Assembly: GCF_900111345.1 (NCBI RefSeq)
Contig: NZ_FOGY01000002.1
Span: forward strand, 372,001 to 436,000
Origin: Psychrobacillus sp. OK032
Lineage (GTDB): Bacteria > Bacillota > Bacilli > Bacillales_A > Planococcaceae
Length of the DNA: 64,000 bases
Direction of reading: 5' to 3'
This document shows positions 52,490 to 61,336 of this stretch, in pieces. Made by a program: the position numbers and the translations under genes. The notes under the pieces are model-generated. The model searched no databases and was not told the DNA's origin. It saw only the letters and a list, made by a program, of their open reading frames with translations. Position 1 is the first letter of the stretch. Each line of letters opens with the position of its first letter.

Positions 52490-52525
52490 TGGGTATTCAA
52501 AAAGCCGCCGACATTTCGTCCGCGA
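52490..52525 (-). terminator. Weak hairpin upstream of the capsid gene
   Basis: On the minus strand GTCGCGGAC and GTCGGCGGC flank GAAAT and pair with two mismatches, followed by T5. It may attenuate between scaffold and capsid genes. Several such GGCGTC- or GGCGGC-type arms followed by T runs occur between genes of this element. Confidence 0.4.
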
Positions 52526-52539
52526 CCGTATTACTTCGT

Positions 52540-53244
52540 TTATTTTCCGAGTTGCTTCTTCAATTTTGCGTAAGCAACGCGATGTTCTTGGCGTCCCGTC
52601 TTGCGTGCTAATTCGGCTGCGTCCGATAATAATTGGTCAGCCGTTTTGTCCGCTACGTCGGTGTTTCCGTTTGTCGCCTGTCCGATAGGCTGCTGCGCCT
52701 TCTTGCCGACTAGAAACGGTTTATTGTCAACTAGCGCTTTTACAACGTCATCCATTCCGACTACTTTACCGTCCTCGTCGATTGTCACGGCCGATAAATC
52801 CGCGAGTGCGATAGCGTCGTCTAAATAAGCGACATTGGCGCCAGTAGCGACCTTGTTAAATTCGTTGCGTATCTTTTCGGATTCCGCTTGCTTACGAATG
52901 GCTTCGAGTTGGGCCGTTAGTTCGTTCTTTTCTTCCTCGAATTTCTTCGCTAATGCTTCCGCGCGTTCTTTCTCCGATAATTCCGCAAGTCTTTTTTCTT
53001 CGAGTAGTGCTTCGTATTCGCTAGCCTTCGTTTTCAATTCGTCGAAGCCTTCGTATTTTTTACGTTCTCGCTCTAAGCGCTTCTTTAACGCTTCTTCGAA
53101 TTCGGCTTGCGTCAGTAATTTTTCCGTTGGTGGTTCCGTAGGCTCTTGCGGTTCTACTGGCGCAACTGGTTCCGTCGGCTCTGCCGGTGGTTCCTCCGAA
53201 AAATACTGTAGGTTAAGCGTTAGTAAATCGTTAAGATTCGTCAT
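52540..53244 (-). CDS. Capsid scaffold protein (DUF4355)
   Basis: 234 residues: PEPTEPVAPVEPQEP-rich start (PAEPTEPVAPVEPQEPTEPP), a long coiled coil (AEFEEALKKRLERERKKYEG, ELSEKERAEALAKKFEEEKN) and KPFLVGKKAQQPIGQATNG. This is the DUF4355 scaffold layout. It guides capsid assembly and is lost later. It lies directly before the capsid gene. Confidence 0.9.
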   Translation of the reverse strand: MTNLNDLLTLNLQYFSEEPPAEPTEPVAPVEPQEPTEPPTEKLLTQAEFEEALKKRLERERKKYEGFDELKTKASEYEALLEEKRLAELSEKERAEALAKKFEEEKNELTAQLEAIRKQAESEKIRNEFNKVATGANVAYLDDAIALADLSAVTIDEDGKVVGMDDVVKALVDNKPFLVGKKAQQPIGQATNGNTDVADKTADQLLSDAAELARKTGRQEHRVAYAKLKKQLGK

Positions 53245-53329
53245 AATGTATTACCTCCGTGTTGGCGCCGTCGCGCATATTTTGTTACGCCGTTGCAGTT
53301 TAGCGACTTATACGTTCGGTCGTGTTGAG

Positions 53330-54190
53330 TTAATTACCGTTAATTCTTCGTATATCCGCCGATGTCCTAGAAGGGTCGCGAAGTGGCGATACTACGTGCT
53401 TACAATTCGGATGGAATATTTCTCGGCGAGGTAACTCGTCAATATACGGATAATCGCCAGGTGCTTCCGCGATTAGCTTGACGATCTTACCCTCGTAACC
53501 TCGACACGCATCCGTAGCGCCATGTGTACTAATAACGCCGTAATAAGCGCCTTCGTCGATAGCTTCGTTAATAGACGCTTCACGCTGCGCCTGCATTAAC
53601 TTCGTACGAGCGAGCATTTCCGTATAATGCGATACTTTCCAGCGCCTACCCGACGCGTCGATAATGGCTTCGTTCGCTTCTGCCCCGAGTTGCTTCCGTA
53701 ATTCCTTACTTAGCGCCGACTTAATCGACCGTACGCCGTTAATGCCCGAGGCTGTCTGCGCTCGAATAACTTCTGCCGATGCTTTGCGAATAATAACGCG
53801 TGTGCGTCGCTCAATATTCTGCGTAACTGCGAGTAAATCCGCTTGCGTGTCCGCGATCATGGCTGCGGCTAGTCGACGATTCACTCCGTTAAACTGCGCT
53901 ATCTTTAACGCATCTTCGAAGGTCTCCGCTAGATGTAGCGACATAATAGTACGGGCGATGCCGTCGTTAAACGCTTTGTCCGTCGTTAACGCTGCCCATT
54001 CGTCGCCGTACTGCGCCATATCGGAAAGTATTCGGCTGATATTACGCTCGGTAGCGATGATTTGCGCGCGTTCGAAATCCGATAGAAAAAGCGTATCGAG
54101 TTCGCTTCTTACGTCTCTAAGTGCGCGCTCATACGCTTTGGTTAGCTTATTAATATCGTAGTCATACGTTGGTTGCGGAATGTCCGGCAT
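53330..54190 (-). CDS. Minor capsid protein (GP7/phage_min_cap2-like)
   Basis: 286 residues: a helical N-terminal part (LTKAYERALRDVRSELDTLF) and a C-terminal domain with AEMLARTKLMQAQREAS-like YTEMLARTKLMQAQREASIN, GVISTHGATDACRGYEG and the Cys/His end PRREIFHPNCKHVVSPL. This is the minor head protein of Gram-positive phages (MuF-related), which can be ejected with DNA. It overlaps the HNH gene by one base. Confidence 0.88.
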   Translation of the reverse strand: MPDIPQPTYDYDINKLTKAYERALRDVRSELDTLFLSDFERAQIIATERNISRILSDMAQYGDEWAALTTDKAFNDGIARTIMSLHLAETFEDALKIAQFNGVNRRLAAAMIADTQADLLAVTQNIERRTRVIIRKASAEVIRAQTASGINGVRSIKSALSKELRKQLGAEANEAIIDASGRRWKVSHYTEMLARTKLMQAQREASINEAIDEGAYYGVISTHGATDACRGYEGKIVKLIAEAPGDYPYIDELPRREIFHPNCKHVVSPLRDPSRTSADIRRINGN

Positions 54191-55107
54191 TAGTTATCAC
54201 CGCCTTGCGTCGCGATCGTGTTATCTGAAATGAATTCCGCTAGTTGTTCGGCGTTCGTATTACGCTTACCGTACTGCTTGTGAAAATCTACGTGACACAT
54301 CTTACAAAGCGTGATACCGTTATCTACGTCCGTCCTACATTCGGGATTATCCGCGAAGTTAAGTATGTGATGCGCGTTTATCTCCGCACCTCTTACGTTA
54401 CAACATTGGCAAGTGTAGTCGTCGCGTTCGAAAACGCCTTCCCTGAACGGCTTATATGCCCGTTGTTGTCTTTTTTGTTCTCGTTCTTCGTCGGTGATGT
54501 TCGGGTCCCTAAGTGCTTCGCTGATCTTATCACTACGACATTGCCGACAGTCCTTACCTTTAAAAAAATTATTTAGATTCGTATGTCCCTGTGTACCACA
54601 TTTACAAATGTAAGGCATAGGCAGAATTGAATTTAAAAAAGAGTCCGCTAGTAACACTTTTCCTTGTTCCTCGAAAAGTTCCCTAACGTCCTCTAATGTG
54701 TACTTACGTTTAGCATCGCCTATTTTTTTGTACCCGCATTGCTTACATGATATTCCAGAGTATTTAGCGGCGCCTAATACTATCTCCGACTGGCTTCCGC
54801 ACCTACATATATATTTTAATTTATCTCCGAATGCGTAAGAAGTTGAAAGTAATTTGCAACCGGATTCAGTAAATATCTGTTCTATTTCTTCGATAGGAGT
54901 TGTCTTGGTTTTAGAAGCCTTCTTACGCCCACAAGACGCACAACTCTTTCCGCGTTTAGCGTTATTCACTGACATAGTACTTTCATTTCCGCAAGTGCAA
55001 ATGTAACGCATCGGTACGTCCTTGCTTGTGTACTCTTTTTCTAGTAGTACGAAACCGCGTGCCTCGAAAACCGCTAGGACCTGTTCCATCGTTAGTTTTG
55101 CGGGCAT
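54190..55107 (-). CDS. HNH endonuclease with three zinc-ribbon repeats
   Basis: 305 residues. Three repeats of about 60 residues, each with a CxC plus CxxC pair (RYICTCGNEST then GKSCASCG; KYICRCGSQSE then GISCKQCG; PYICKCGTQGH then GKDCRQC), are followed by a C-terminal HNH nuclease: FERDDYTCQCCNVRGAEINA, HHILNFADNP and NGITLCKMCHVDFHKQYG. It looks like a homing-type nuclease placed between portal and minor capsid genes. It overlaps both neighbours closely, so it does not disrupt the operon. Confidence 0.88.
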   Translation of the reverse strand: MPAKLTMEQVLAVFEARGFVLLEKEYTSKDVPMRYICTCGNESTMSVNNAKRGKSCASCGRKKASKTKTTPIEEIEQIFTESGCKLLSTSYAFGDKLKYICRCGSQSEIVLGAAKYSGISCKQCGYKKIGDAKRKYTLEDVRELFEEQGKVLLADSFLNSILPMPYICKCGTQGHTNLNNFFKGKDCRQCRSDKISEALRDPNITDEEREQKRQQRAYKPFREGVFERDDYTCQCCNVRGAEINAHHILNFADNPECRTDVDNGITLCKMCHVDFHKQYGKRNTNAEQLAEFISDNTIATQGGDN

Positions 55108-55111
55108 ATTA

Positions 55112-56692
55112 TCACTCTCCTACTTCGTTAAAAATACTAGCGTCGACTGTTCCGACTTCTCTTTCAGCGTCGCTTCCAATGCGACTTATAATTTCCCTCG
55201 CTTGAATATCATCTACGCTGTCCATTCGTTTTACCGCTGTAGCGACGTCTATCGTGGCTTTTCCGCCGGTTCTAATCTGCATTATTTCGGCTTGTTCTTT
55301 TAGATTTTCGGGAAGTCCTGATCTCCATGTAATAATCGGGTACGCCGCTTCGAATTTTTTATCTCCGTGTGCTATATCGAGTAATTGACAGTTGTATAAT
55401 GCGTCGCGAATTGCTAGGTTATAGTGCGTCTTAATTCGATTAGTTTTCGAAAGGATCGGCATGAAGCGCGCCTTAATCGCAGCTCCATCTGTATGGGAAG
55501 TACCAGTACCCCCTGCGTTCGCATCCCCGAGTACTGTACCGAATAACCACTGTGGCGTCTCCGCAATTTGAAAAGCCATACCGATTAATGTCTCTAACTC
55601 TTTAAATGCTCCTTCTAGTTTACCGTCCCAAGTCATATAACCTGGGATGGCGTCGTCTTTAGTTATCGGAATGTATGCGCCCGATATTCTGACGTTGCCT
55701 CTTTCTCCTAATTCCGGTCCGTATGTCGGAGGGTCCGAGTGTTTGTAAAGCACCAGATCAATTTGGGCGAGTCTATCGTTAATTGCGATTAATATCGATT
55801 CTATCGCCTCTAACGTCCCCTTACCTTCCCATGCGTCGTCTACCGATTTATACGGTATATGGTGAACAAGTAACGTCGGCACACCCGTTTCTATAACGTC
55901 GACTTCACGTCCAGTAGCGACTTTTTCTTCGATAGTAAACGTCTGTAACGGATAACCGTATGAGCTATCGACACTACCTTCCGTCGCGGATAGACGATAG
56001 CGCTCGTACATGATGTAACCGGGTAAATGACGCTCTACGTTTAAGAACGGAATGTCCGCTTTTACGCCGACTACCCATTCGACTGATGCGATATTTACCG
56101 CCTTGAACGCCTTGACGTTACCTCGCGCTGTTTCCGGGAATACGCAAGATGCCGAAATATGCTCGATAATAGGCTCCATTACTGCGTCGTCCGGTACGCC
56201 CATTCCTAGTTCCGCTAATGCAGAATAATCTTGACGGTAATCATAGCGCACCTTAATCCACGCATCGCCTCGGTAGCCGTTTGATAACGTCGACTCATGT
56301 ATCAACTTAACTAAATCGTTTTCTTCGACGTAGCTATTAATTGCTACTTGTTGTGGTGTATCATCTGCTAATCCACTGTCGAATATCGGTGGTTCGCCTA
56401 CGAGTAAATCCGCTGCTTTAGTTACGAGGATATCTGCGAAATTAGCTGCGATATATAGCTTTTCTAATTGCGCTGCGTGCGGAGTATCCCGAAGTATAGC
56501 GGTAGCACGTTCGTAAATTTCTAATGCTTTTCCGTCATATAACGTTTTCATGCGTTTATATTTAGAAAGTCGTTCCCGTGAGTTTTCTGGTGGAAATACC
56601 GCGCCGACCTTTATTATTTTGTCGGTGTACACGACCGACCCACTCTCGCTTAGTTCGTCGTCCGATTTACGACCGATTTTGAATATGGCGAT
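55112..56692 (-). CDS. Portal protein (probable ATC start)
   Basis: About 526 residues with phage portal (SPP1 gp6-type) features: RLSKYKRMKTLYDGKALEIY, DILVTKAADLLVGEPPI, LEAIESILIAINDRLAQIDL and PQWLFGTVLGDANAGGTGTS. A GTG at 56632 gives 506 residues but has no ribosome site. In frame upstream the reading is IAIFKIGRKSDDELSESGSV, and the ATC at 56692 lies exactly 8 nt after AGGAGG (56706-56701). No ATG, GTG or TTG lies between. I therefore start at ATC 56692. Confidence 0.85.
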   Translation of the reverse strand: MAIFKIGRKSDDELSESGSVVYTDKIIKVGAVFPPENSRERLSKYKRMKTLYDGKALEIYERATAILRDTPHAAQLEKLYIAANFADILVTKAADLLVGEPPIFDSGLADDTPQQVAINSYVEENDLVKLIHESTLSNGYRGDAWIKVRYDYRQDYSALAELGMGVPDDAVMEPIIEHISASCVFPETARGNVKAFKAVNIASVEWVVGVKADIPFLNVERHLPGYIMYERYRLSATEGSVDSSYGYPLQTFTIEEKVATGREVDVIETGVPTLLVHHIPYKSVDDAWEGKGTLEAIESILIAINDRLAQIDLVLYKHSDPPTYGPELGERGNVRISGAYIPITKDDAIPGYMTWDGKLEGAFKELETLIGMAFQIAETPQWLFGTVLGDANAGGTGTSHTDGAAIKARFMPILSKTNRIKTHYNLAIRDALYNCQLLDIAHGDKKFEAAYPIITWRSGLPENLKEQAEIMQIRTGGKATIDVATAVKRMDSVDDIQAREIISRIGSDAEREVGTVDASIFNEVGE

Positions 56693-56790
56693 TATGTCCG
56701 CCTCCTTTGCGTTTACTTTGCGTCAAAAAGACGCCTCTCTTAGTAATATCGTTTTAAGTCTCTGTGTCGCGGAGAACCATTTCCGAAAAT

Positions 56791-58506
56791 TTATAGCCAC
56801 GAAGGTTTATTTTGTACTTCGATCTTACGGAGTGATTGCGCTAATTGGAAACACATGCTCAAAGAATCCGGTCCGTCGTCGTGTCGAGCGTTTGGATATA
56901 ACTCTAGCTGTTCGATAAGCAATCGATGTTTTTTGCTGAAGCGTATCTTACCGTTTTGGATATCCGGTAAAAGGGCTTCGATACGTAACGTTTTTCTAAC
57001 GCGCTGTTTAACTTCTTTGACTCGCGTTGTTCCCGGATACCCGTGACGATGTAACTCTTCTTTTACTTTGTGCGCGAACCACTCTTGTGCCATCTGCGCC
57101 TCAACCGCGATTCCTGCGTATTGATACTGTAGCGCCTTCTGAACAACGGTATTCAGCAAAATATCGGGATGCACACGCTCTATAAACGTATCGACGATGT
57201 AGCAAACACCGGTTTCTCTATTCCTGGCAAGCGTTACAATCGCCGAGTAATCGCCTTTTTCCTTACCCATCGCGAAATCCACCGCGGCATAGTAGTCGAT
57301 TTTCATGCCTTCGAGGTCCGATTCGTAGAAATATGCGAATTCCTCTGGCTTGAATATTTGCGAATCCGGATCGGTAGGATTTCCGAGATACTCTTGGTTA
57401 AATGCTCGTCCGCCCATTGTTTCGCGCTTCTCCATAAAATATTTATACGAATACATCTGTGGCCATAACGTTTTCGTACCTTTTAACATTTCGTCTTTAT
57501 TAGCTTCGTAGAATTCCTCTGACTTCGTTAATGCGTCGGGGCTATCGCTATTGTATATCTCGCGCCAAACGTCCCATAAGTCCTCGCGTTCCGTCCATTC
57601 GAGAATTGCGGGGAACTTGCGACTTATAAAATCCTTACGTTGCGTTATAACGTGATTAAGAAGCGAATCCGGTCCTAAAATTGTCCCCATATAGATACAC
57701 ATACCGCCGAATCCTAGTGCCTCCATCATTTCGGAACGAAACCACTGCAGGTTTTTTGACCGTAACTCCGGCGTATTCGTATTAGCGTTACTCTCTAAAT
57801 CATCGAGCAAAAAAAGTCCAACACGTTCGGTTAAATGGCGGAGTCCACGCATCTGCGTCCCCATACCCTTCGCTTCTACCTTCGTACCGGTTGTCGTTAT
57901 AAATTCGAGTTTATTGTCGACCTCATTTGCGGAAGCCTTCGGGTGTAAAAGTTCACCGAAGTCGCTACGAAGCTTTTCGTTAAACTTGAGATTCTGCGAT
58001 GTAAACTTAACGAAGTCGCCCGCTACGTCCGTCGTTTCGGACACCTCTACGATGTATTTCTGCTTACGGAATACTACCTGGTGACATAAAAAAGCGTTAC
58101 TAAGATACGCGGTTTTCGCATGGCGTCGTCCTACCGACCATGCTACGTTAGTTTGAGTATTGCCCTTCGCTACGTCGTCCAATAGCCCACATAGTACACG
58201 GTGGAACTCCGCAGCATCCTCGTACGATTGACCTTCCGGTATTAAATTGACCTCGTTAAGCGGATTTTTACCGTCGGAAAAATATTCGTATGTGAAAAAT
58301 AGTAAATCGTCCTCACACCGATGTATTCGTTCTAGCCGACGTAATTCCGCCAGCCTATCTCGGTAATCTACGCCTAATCCTGCGTTGAATATATCGTCGA
58401 TTGAACCGTCAAATTTCGTTTCAATTGCGTTAATGTATTCCGCATATGTTTCGATCAGCTCAGCGCGCTTATTACGCTCTAGCCACTTGCCGCTTACCCA
58501 CGCCAT
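56791..58506 (-). CDS. terL: Terminase large subunit
   Basis: About 571 residues. The ATPase part has a divergent Walker A (AWSVGRRHAKTAYLSN near 130) and Walker B with catalytic acid (GLFLLDDLESNAN). The RNase H-like nuclease domain follows (AAVDFAMGKEKGDYSAIVTL, and KHRLLIEQLELYPNARHDDG near 540). It cuts and pumps DNA into the head. ATG 58506 is 8 nt after AGGAGG; the TTG 6 nt upstream is not needed. A 544-bp gap, unusual for terminases, separates it from terS. Confidence 0.93.
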   Translation of the reverse strand: MAWVSGKWLERNKRAELIETYAEYINAIETKFDGSIDDIFNAGLGVDYRDRLAELRRLERIHRCEDDLLFFTYEYFSDGKNPLNEVNLIPEGQSYEDAAEFHRVLCGLLDDVAKGNTQTNVAWSVGRRHAKTAYLSNAFLCHQVVFRKQKYIVEVSETTDVAGDFVKFTSQNLKFNEKLRSDFGELLHPKASANEVDNKLEFITTTGTKVEAKGMGTQMRGLRHLTERVGLFLLDDLESNANTNTPELRSKNLQWFRSEMMEALGFGGMCIYMGTILGPDSLLNHVITQRKDFISRKFPAILEWTEREDLWDVWREIYNSDSPDALTKSEEFYEANKDEMLKGTKTLWPQMYSYKYFMEKRETMGGRAFNQEYLGNPTDPDSQIFKPEEFAYFYESDLEGMKIDYYAAVDFAMGKEKGDYSAIVTLARNRETGVCYIVDTFIERVHPDILLNTVVQKALQYQYAGIAVEAQMAQEWFAHKVKEELHRHGYPGTTRVKEVKQRVRKTLRIEALLPDIQNGKIRFSKKHRLLIEQLELYPNARHDDGPDSLSMCFQLAQSLRKIEVQNKPSWL

Positions 58507-59050
58507 CCACAACGCCTCCTTTTCGATATGTATTGCGCCACATGGACGCTTTATTACGCTAAAGTCAAAGTGATTTTTTGTGCCGGCTTATGTTCGGCCA
58601 CCTGGTAACGGGTTTTGCCGGTACGCCTTTGGGGGATTCGAATTGTTTCCGTTTCATACGCAATTCACACCGTATATTTATGCGCTTCTAGCTTTGGATA
58701 ATCTTTATTATGTAAACTCGATTGTTCTTCAACCGTTGTCACTACGCCATTCATCCGCTATACGCAACTTAACGTTATACATTAATTATGCAGCGGTCGT
58801 TGGGCGTAGTAATTCCGCATACTTACGATAAGTAACCGGCATACCCTACGCCCCACCTCCTGCATACGATTTGCATACGCTATTTCCAAAGCGTTTGACC
58901 CCTACGTCCGCAAGGCGCCTCTGCCCGGTGCTACCCGCCCTACCTACGTACTCACCCCGCCTATATAGCGCCTACCCATGACGGCATATGTCGCCCACCC
59001 TATCGGAGTTCCTTCTATTATATGCGCCGTTATAAAGTACGTCCGACACG
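58507..59050. other. Gene-poor gap between terL and terS
   Basis: No frame of convincing size. Two small minus-strand frames exist: 18 codons starting MPVTYRKYAELLRPTTAA after AGGAGGTGGGG (start 58842), and about 30 codons starting MKRKQFESPKGVPAKPVTRW. Neither has a known family. This is where a cos or pac site, or the scar of a lost homing endonuclease, would be expected. Short inverted words (GCATACGATTTGCATACG near 58862) are present. Confidence 0.5.
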
Positions 59051-59419
59051 CTACCCTTTTCGTAGGCTCTCGATCTCCGCTTTAATAGCGTCAATATCCG
59101 TACCCTTGTCCGTAGTAGTAACGTCTATCTTCTCTGATAACATGCCGTGTGCTTGCAGTAGCGTGCGTAGCATTGCCGCGTTACCACTTTCGATAATATG
59201 TCCGCTTACAGACGCCATTACTTCCGGTAAGCTATCGAGTGTGTTTGCGACTATCTGACGTTTCAATGCGTCGTTAAAGTCGTCACGCTTACGCCATTCG
59301 TATAATGTATCGCGGTTAACTCCGATTTGTGCCGCTATTTGTGCGTAGGTAAGTCCGGCTCTTTTAGGTTGCGCTAATATCGTTACTGCAGCGATTTGTT
59401 GTTCGTTAAGTTTCGCCAT
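59051..59419 (-). CDS. terS: Terminase small subunit
   Basis: 122 residues: a helix-turn-helix (YAQIAAQIGVNRDTLYEWRK) near 25-45 and a coiled oligomerisation helix (IVANTLDSLPEVMASVSGHI), as in phBC6A51-type small terminases. It recognises the packaging site. Ribosome site GGAGG 10 nt before ATG. Confidence 0.88.
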   Translation of the reverse strand: MAKLNEQQIAAVTILAQPKRAGLTYAQIAAQIGVNRDTLYEWRKRDDFNDALKRQIVANTLDSLPEVMASVSGHIIESGNAAMLRTLLQAHGMLSEKIDVTTTDKGTDIDAIKAEIESLRKG

Positions 59420-59451
59420 GTGTCCGATTCACCTCCGTTTAATTATTCCGC

Positions 59452-59640
59452 TTACCATCCGACCATTTCGACGATGAAATATAGCGGGTTAGTCGTTTCT
59501 AAATCGTTATCCCTTGCGTATTGTTTCGCTTCATCTAGCGTCTTGAACGTATAGTATCCGCCTGTATCGTCCTTTACTACGTCCCATACTCCGTAACTTT
59601 CGTTAGTAACGAGTGCTGTCCGTGGTAATACGATGTACAT
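59452..59640 (-). CDS. Small phage protein
   Basis: 62 residues: ALVTNESYGVWDVVKDDTGG and YYTFKTLDEAKQYARDND; a small beta-beta-alpha fold resembling DUF2188-like domains is possible. ATG follows CGGAGG. Unknown function. Confidence 0.7.
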   Translation of the reverse strand: MYIVLPRTALVTNESYGVWDVVKDDTGGYYTFKTLDEAKQYARDNDLETTNPLYFIVEMVGW

Positions 59641-60016
59641 ATAAAAACCTCCGTTTATATATCGTAGGAATGTCCGCCGGTATTATATAAGACCACGTTA
59701 CATTCCCCGTTTAATGTCCTCGCCTGTCGTTCCGACTAAAAACATAGTCTCGGCTAACGCCCTCGACAGATGTTACTATAATCGTATATCCCTTTATCGA
59801 TAAAGAACTTCGATACAATAGTGGTGCGACGAGCCGTCTTTTCAGGCGAAGGCGCCATTACTTAATATCCTCCGTACTTATACGTTATCTATAAGAGAAG
59901 AGGTTATCGGCGCCTAAAAGTGTCTTGACGCCTACTCTCCGTAAGCTTAACCGCCATTTCTACGATTGCAGTTTTTGACCCAAATTCGACGTTAGATTGC
60001 AGTTTTTGACCCACGC
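59641..60016. other. Gap with iteron-like repeats (candidate origin region)
   Basis: No gene. It contains the two 19-bp direct repeats described at 59964-60013, a GGCGCC-bearing inverted pair (GAAGGCGCC near 59849 and GGCGCCTAA near 59909) and short AT-rich patches. Location next to the candidate replication gene is the reason to think of an origin. Confidence 0.45.
59964..60013 (+). repeat. Two 19-bp direct repeats (iteron-like)
   Basis: GATTGCAGTTTTTGACCCA occurs at 59964-59982 and again at 59995-60013, identical, spaced 31 bp start to start (three helical turns). They sit directly after the stop codon of the Rep-like gene. Iterons of this length bind plasmid Rep proteins. Confidence 0.7.
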
Positions 60017-60895
60017 TTAATAAGGCAAGTCCGCTAATTTCACGTTTGCCTGTTCGGAATAGCTTTCGCCCATTACAAATAACGTACGTAACGCTTCTGC
60101 ATACGGTGTATATTCGTCACGTTTGCGATACATAATGTCGGGATTAATAACGTATAGCTCCGTTTCGAAGAACAGCATCGTCGTCATAAATCCGTATTTA
60201 CGTAATTCCCTCGTATAGCGATCGACGAACTTACGGTCGACTCCGATTAGGTTAGCTAATTGTATGTGCGACATATAGCGTAGTTTCGTCTGGTCCGTTT
60301 CCTCCGGATTATCGCATAGGCAACAATATTCGAAGTTAAAATACGGAATCATCTTATATAGAAGTCCCGCGGCTTGTATCGTTAAATTAGCGATGTCTGT
60401 CCGCGTCTTAATCTGATACACTTTCGTATAATACGTCTTGCGTACGTGCTTTCCGATGGAATGGTAATACTCGTTAATTCCGTATACAACGTAACGACCT
60501 TCGCGCTCCGTAAATAACACGCCATGCGAAACTAAATCCGCTAGTATTTCGTCTGTAGCTCGCTTACCTTTACCGATTGCCTTCGCAATAGCTGTCGATG
60601 TCATACGACTGCCGTTACTGTACAACTGACCCCCGCTATTCATCTTCAAATACGGAATCAGCTTCATTAGCGCACCTAGTTCGATGACCTTTAGCGTTTC
60701 GCTTAGTAGCTTCGCCGTATCGTGATAGCAATTGACGTAGTAGCGAGTCGGACCACTTTCGCGCAATTCCTTACGTCGTTTAGCTTCGCGCCAGTCCTCT
60801 AACGTTTCATTCGTTTGTATCGATACTTCATCGGCATATCCGTATACAATGTCGCGACCATTCTCGTCTGTGTACCGTTCGATAGCGTTACTCAT
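60017..60895 (-). CDS. Candidate replication initiation/replisome organiser protein
   Basis: About 292 residues. Two winged-helix-like parts are visible: SRMTSTAIAKAIGKGKRATD (around residue 105-125) and YMSHIQLANLIGVDRKFVDR (around 220-240), separated by LGALMKLIPYLKMNSGG and AGLLYKMIPYFNFEYCC, which are themselves similar, suggesting an internal duplication. Tandem winged helices are typical of plasmid and phage Rep proteins. The adjacent iteron-like repeats support this. No firm family match. ATG 60895 overlaps the upstream stop codon. Confidence 0.62.
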   Translation of the reverse strand: MSNAIERYTDENGRDIVYGYADEVSIQTNETLEDWREAKRRKELRESGPTRYYVNCYHDTAKLLSETLKVIELGALMKLIPYLKMNSGGQLYSNGSRMTSTAIAKAIGKGKRATDEILADLVSHGVLFTEREGRYVVYGINEYYHSIGKHVRKTYYTKVYQIKTRTDIANLTIQAAGLLYKMIPYFNFEYCCLCDNPEETDQTKLRYMSHIQLANLIGVDRKFVDRYTRELRKYGFMTTMLFFETELYVINPDIMYRKRDEYTPYAEALRTLFVMGESYSEQANVKLADLPY

Positions 60896-61178
60896 TCTCC
60901 GCATACCCCTTCCAGTCAAACGAGGCGATAGCTTCCGTCATTTGCGCTATTAATTCGTCATACTCGATTCTACCAGTTACGTAATCATCGATAATATCTA
61001 AGGACATATCGCTAGTCGGCGCGCCCAATAAATCCGACAATAAGTACGTTAAGCTGTCCATTTCCGTAAAATACTCGTAAAGTTCCGTCCCCATTAAGTT
61101 GTTCATAGCGTCAATCTTTCCGCATAATCCTCGCGTTATCTCCGCAACTGTTTTAGTTAATTCGGCTTTGCTAATCAT
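60888..61178 (-). CDS. Phage protein of unknown function
   Basis: 96 residues, acidic and helical (MISKAELTKTVAEITRGLCG, YFTEMDSLTYLLSDLLGAP). Start overlaps the previous stop (ATGA at 61178-61175), and its end overlaps the Rep-like start, so the three small genes are coupled. Likely part of the replication module. Confidence 0.7.
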   Translation of the reverse strand: MISKAELTKTVAEITRGLCGKIDAMNNLMGTELYEYFTEMDSLTYLLSDLLGAPTSDMSLDIIDDYVTGRIEYDELIAQMTEAIASFDWKGYAENE

Positions 61179-61336
61179 TGCGAATCACCGTCATTCACAC
61201 GATCAATCTGCGCTTCTAACTCTCGCAATACGCGCGATGTCTCCTTCGCTTCACGTTGTAGCGCCTTTAACCCCTTGATTGCCGATTCTACGTTTACCTC
61301 TACATCTACCGTAATTTCGCGATTATTTCTCGCCAT
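61175..61336 (-). CDS. Small coiled-coil phage protein
   Basis: 53 residues: MARNNREITVDVEVNVESAI, then heptad-like GLKALQREAKETSRVLRELE. ATG after AAGGGGAC, stop overlapping the next start. Too short for family assignment. Located between methyltransferase and replication genes. Confidence 0.68.
   Translation of the reverse strand: MARNNREITVDVEVNVESAIKGLKALQREAKETSRVLRELEAQIDRVNDGDSQ

Noticed and set aside
54001..55107. CRISPR-like or tandem repeat array suggested by the repeated Cys-rich modules
   Set aside because: The repeats are protein-level zinc ribbons about 60 residues long, not short identical DNA repeats. No CRISPR array was seen anywhere in the window.
58580..58831. 83-codon plus-strand frame in the terminase gap
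   Set aside because: Opposite to the direction of the block, no ribosome site at its start, and amino acid make-up typical of random sequence (many Tyr, Phe, Asn, Leu without pattern).
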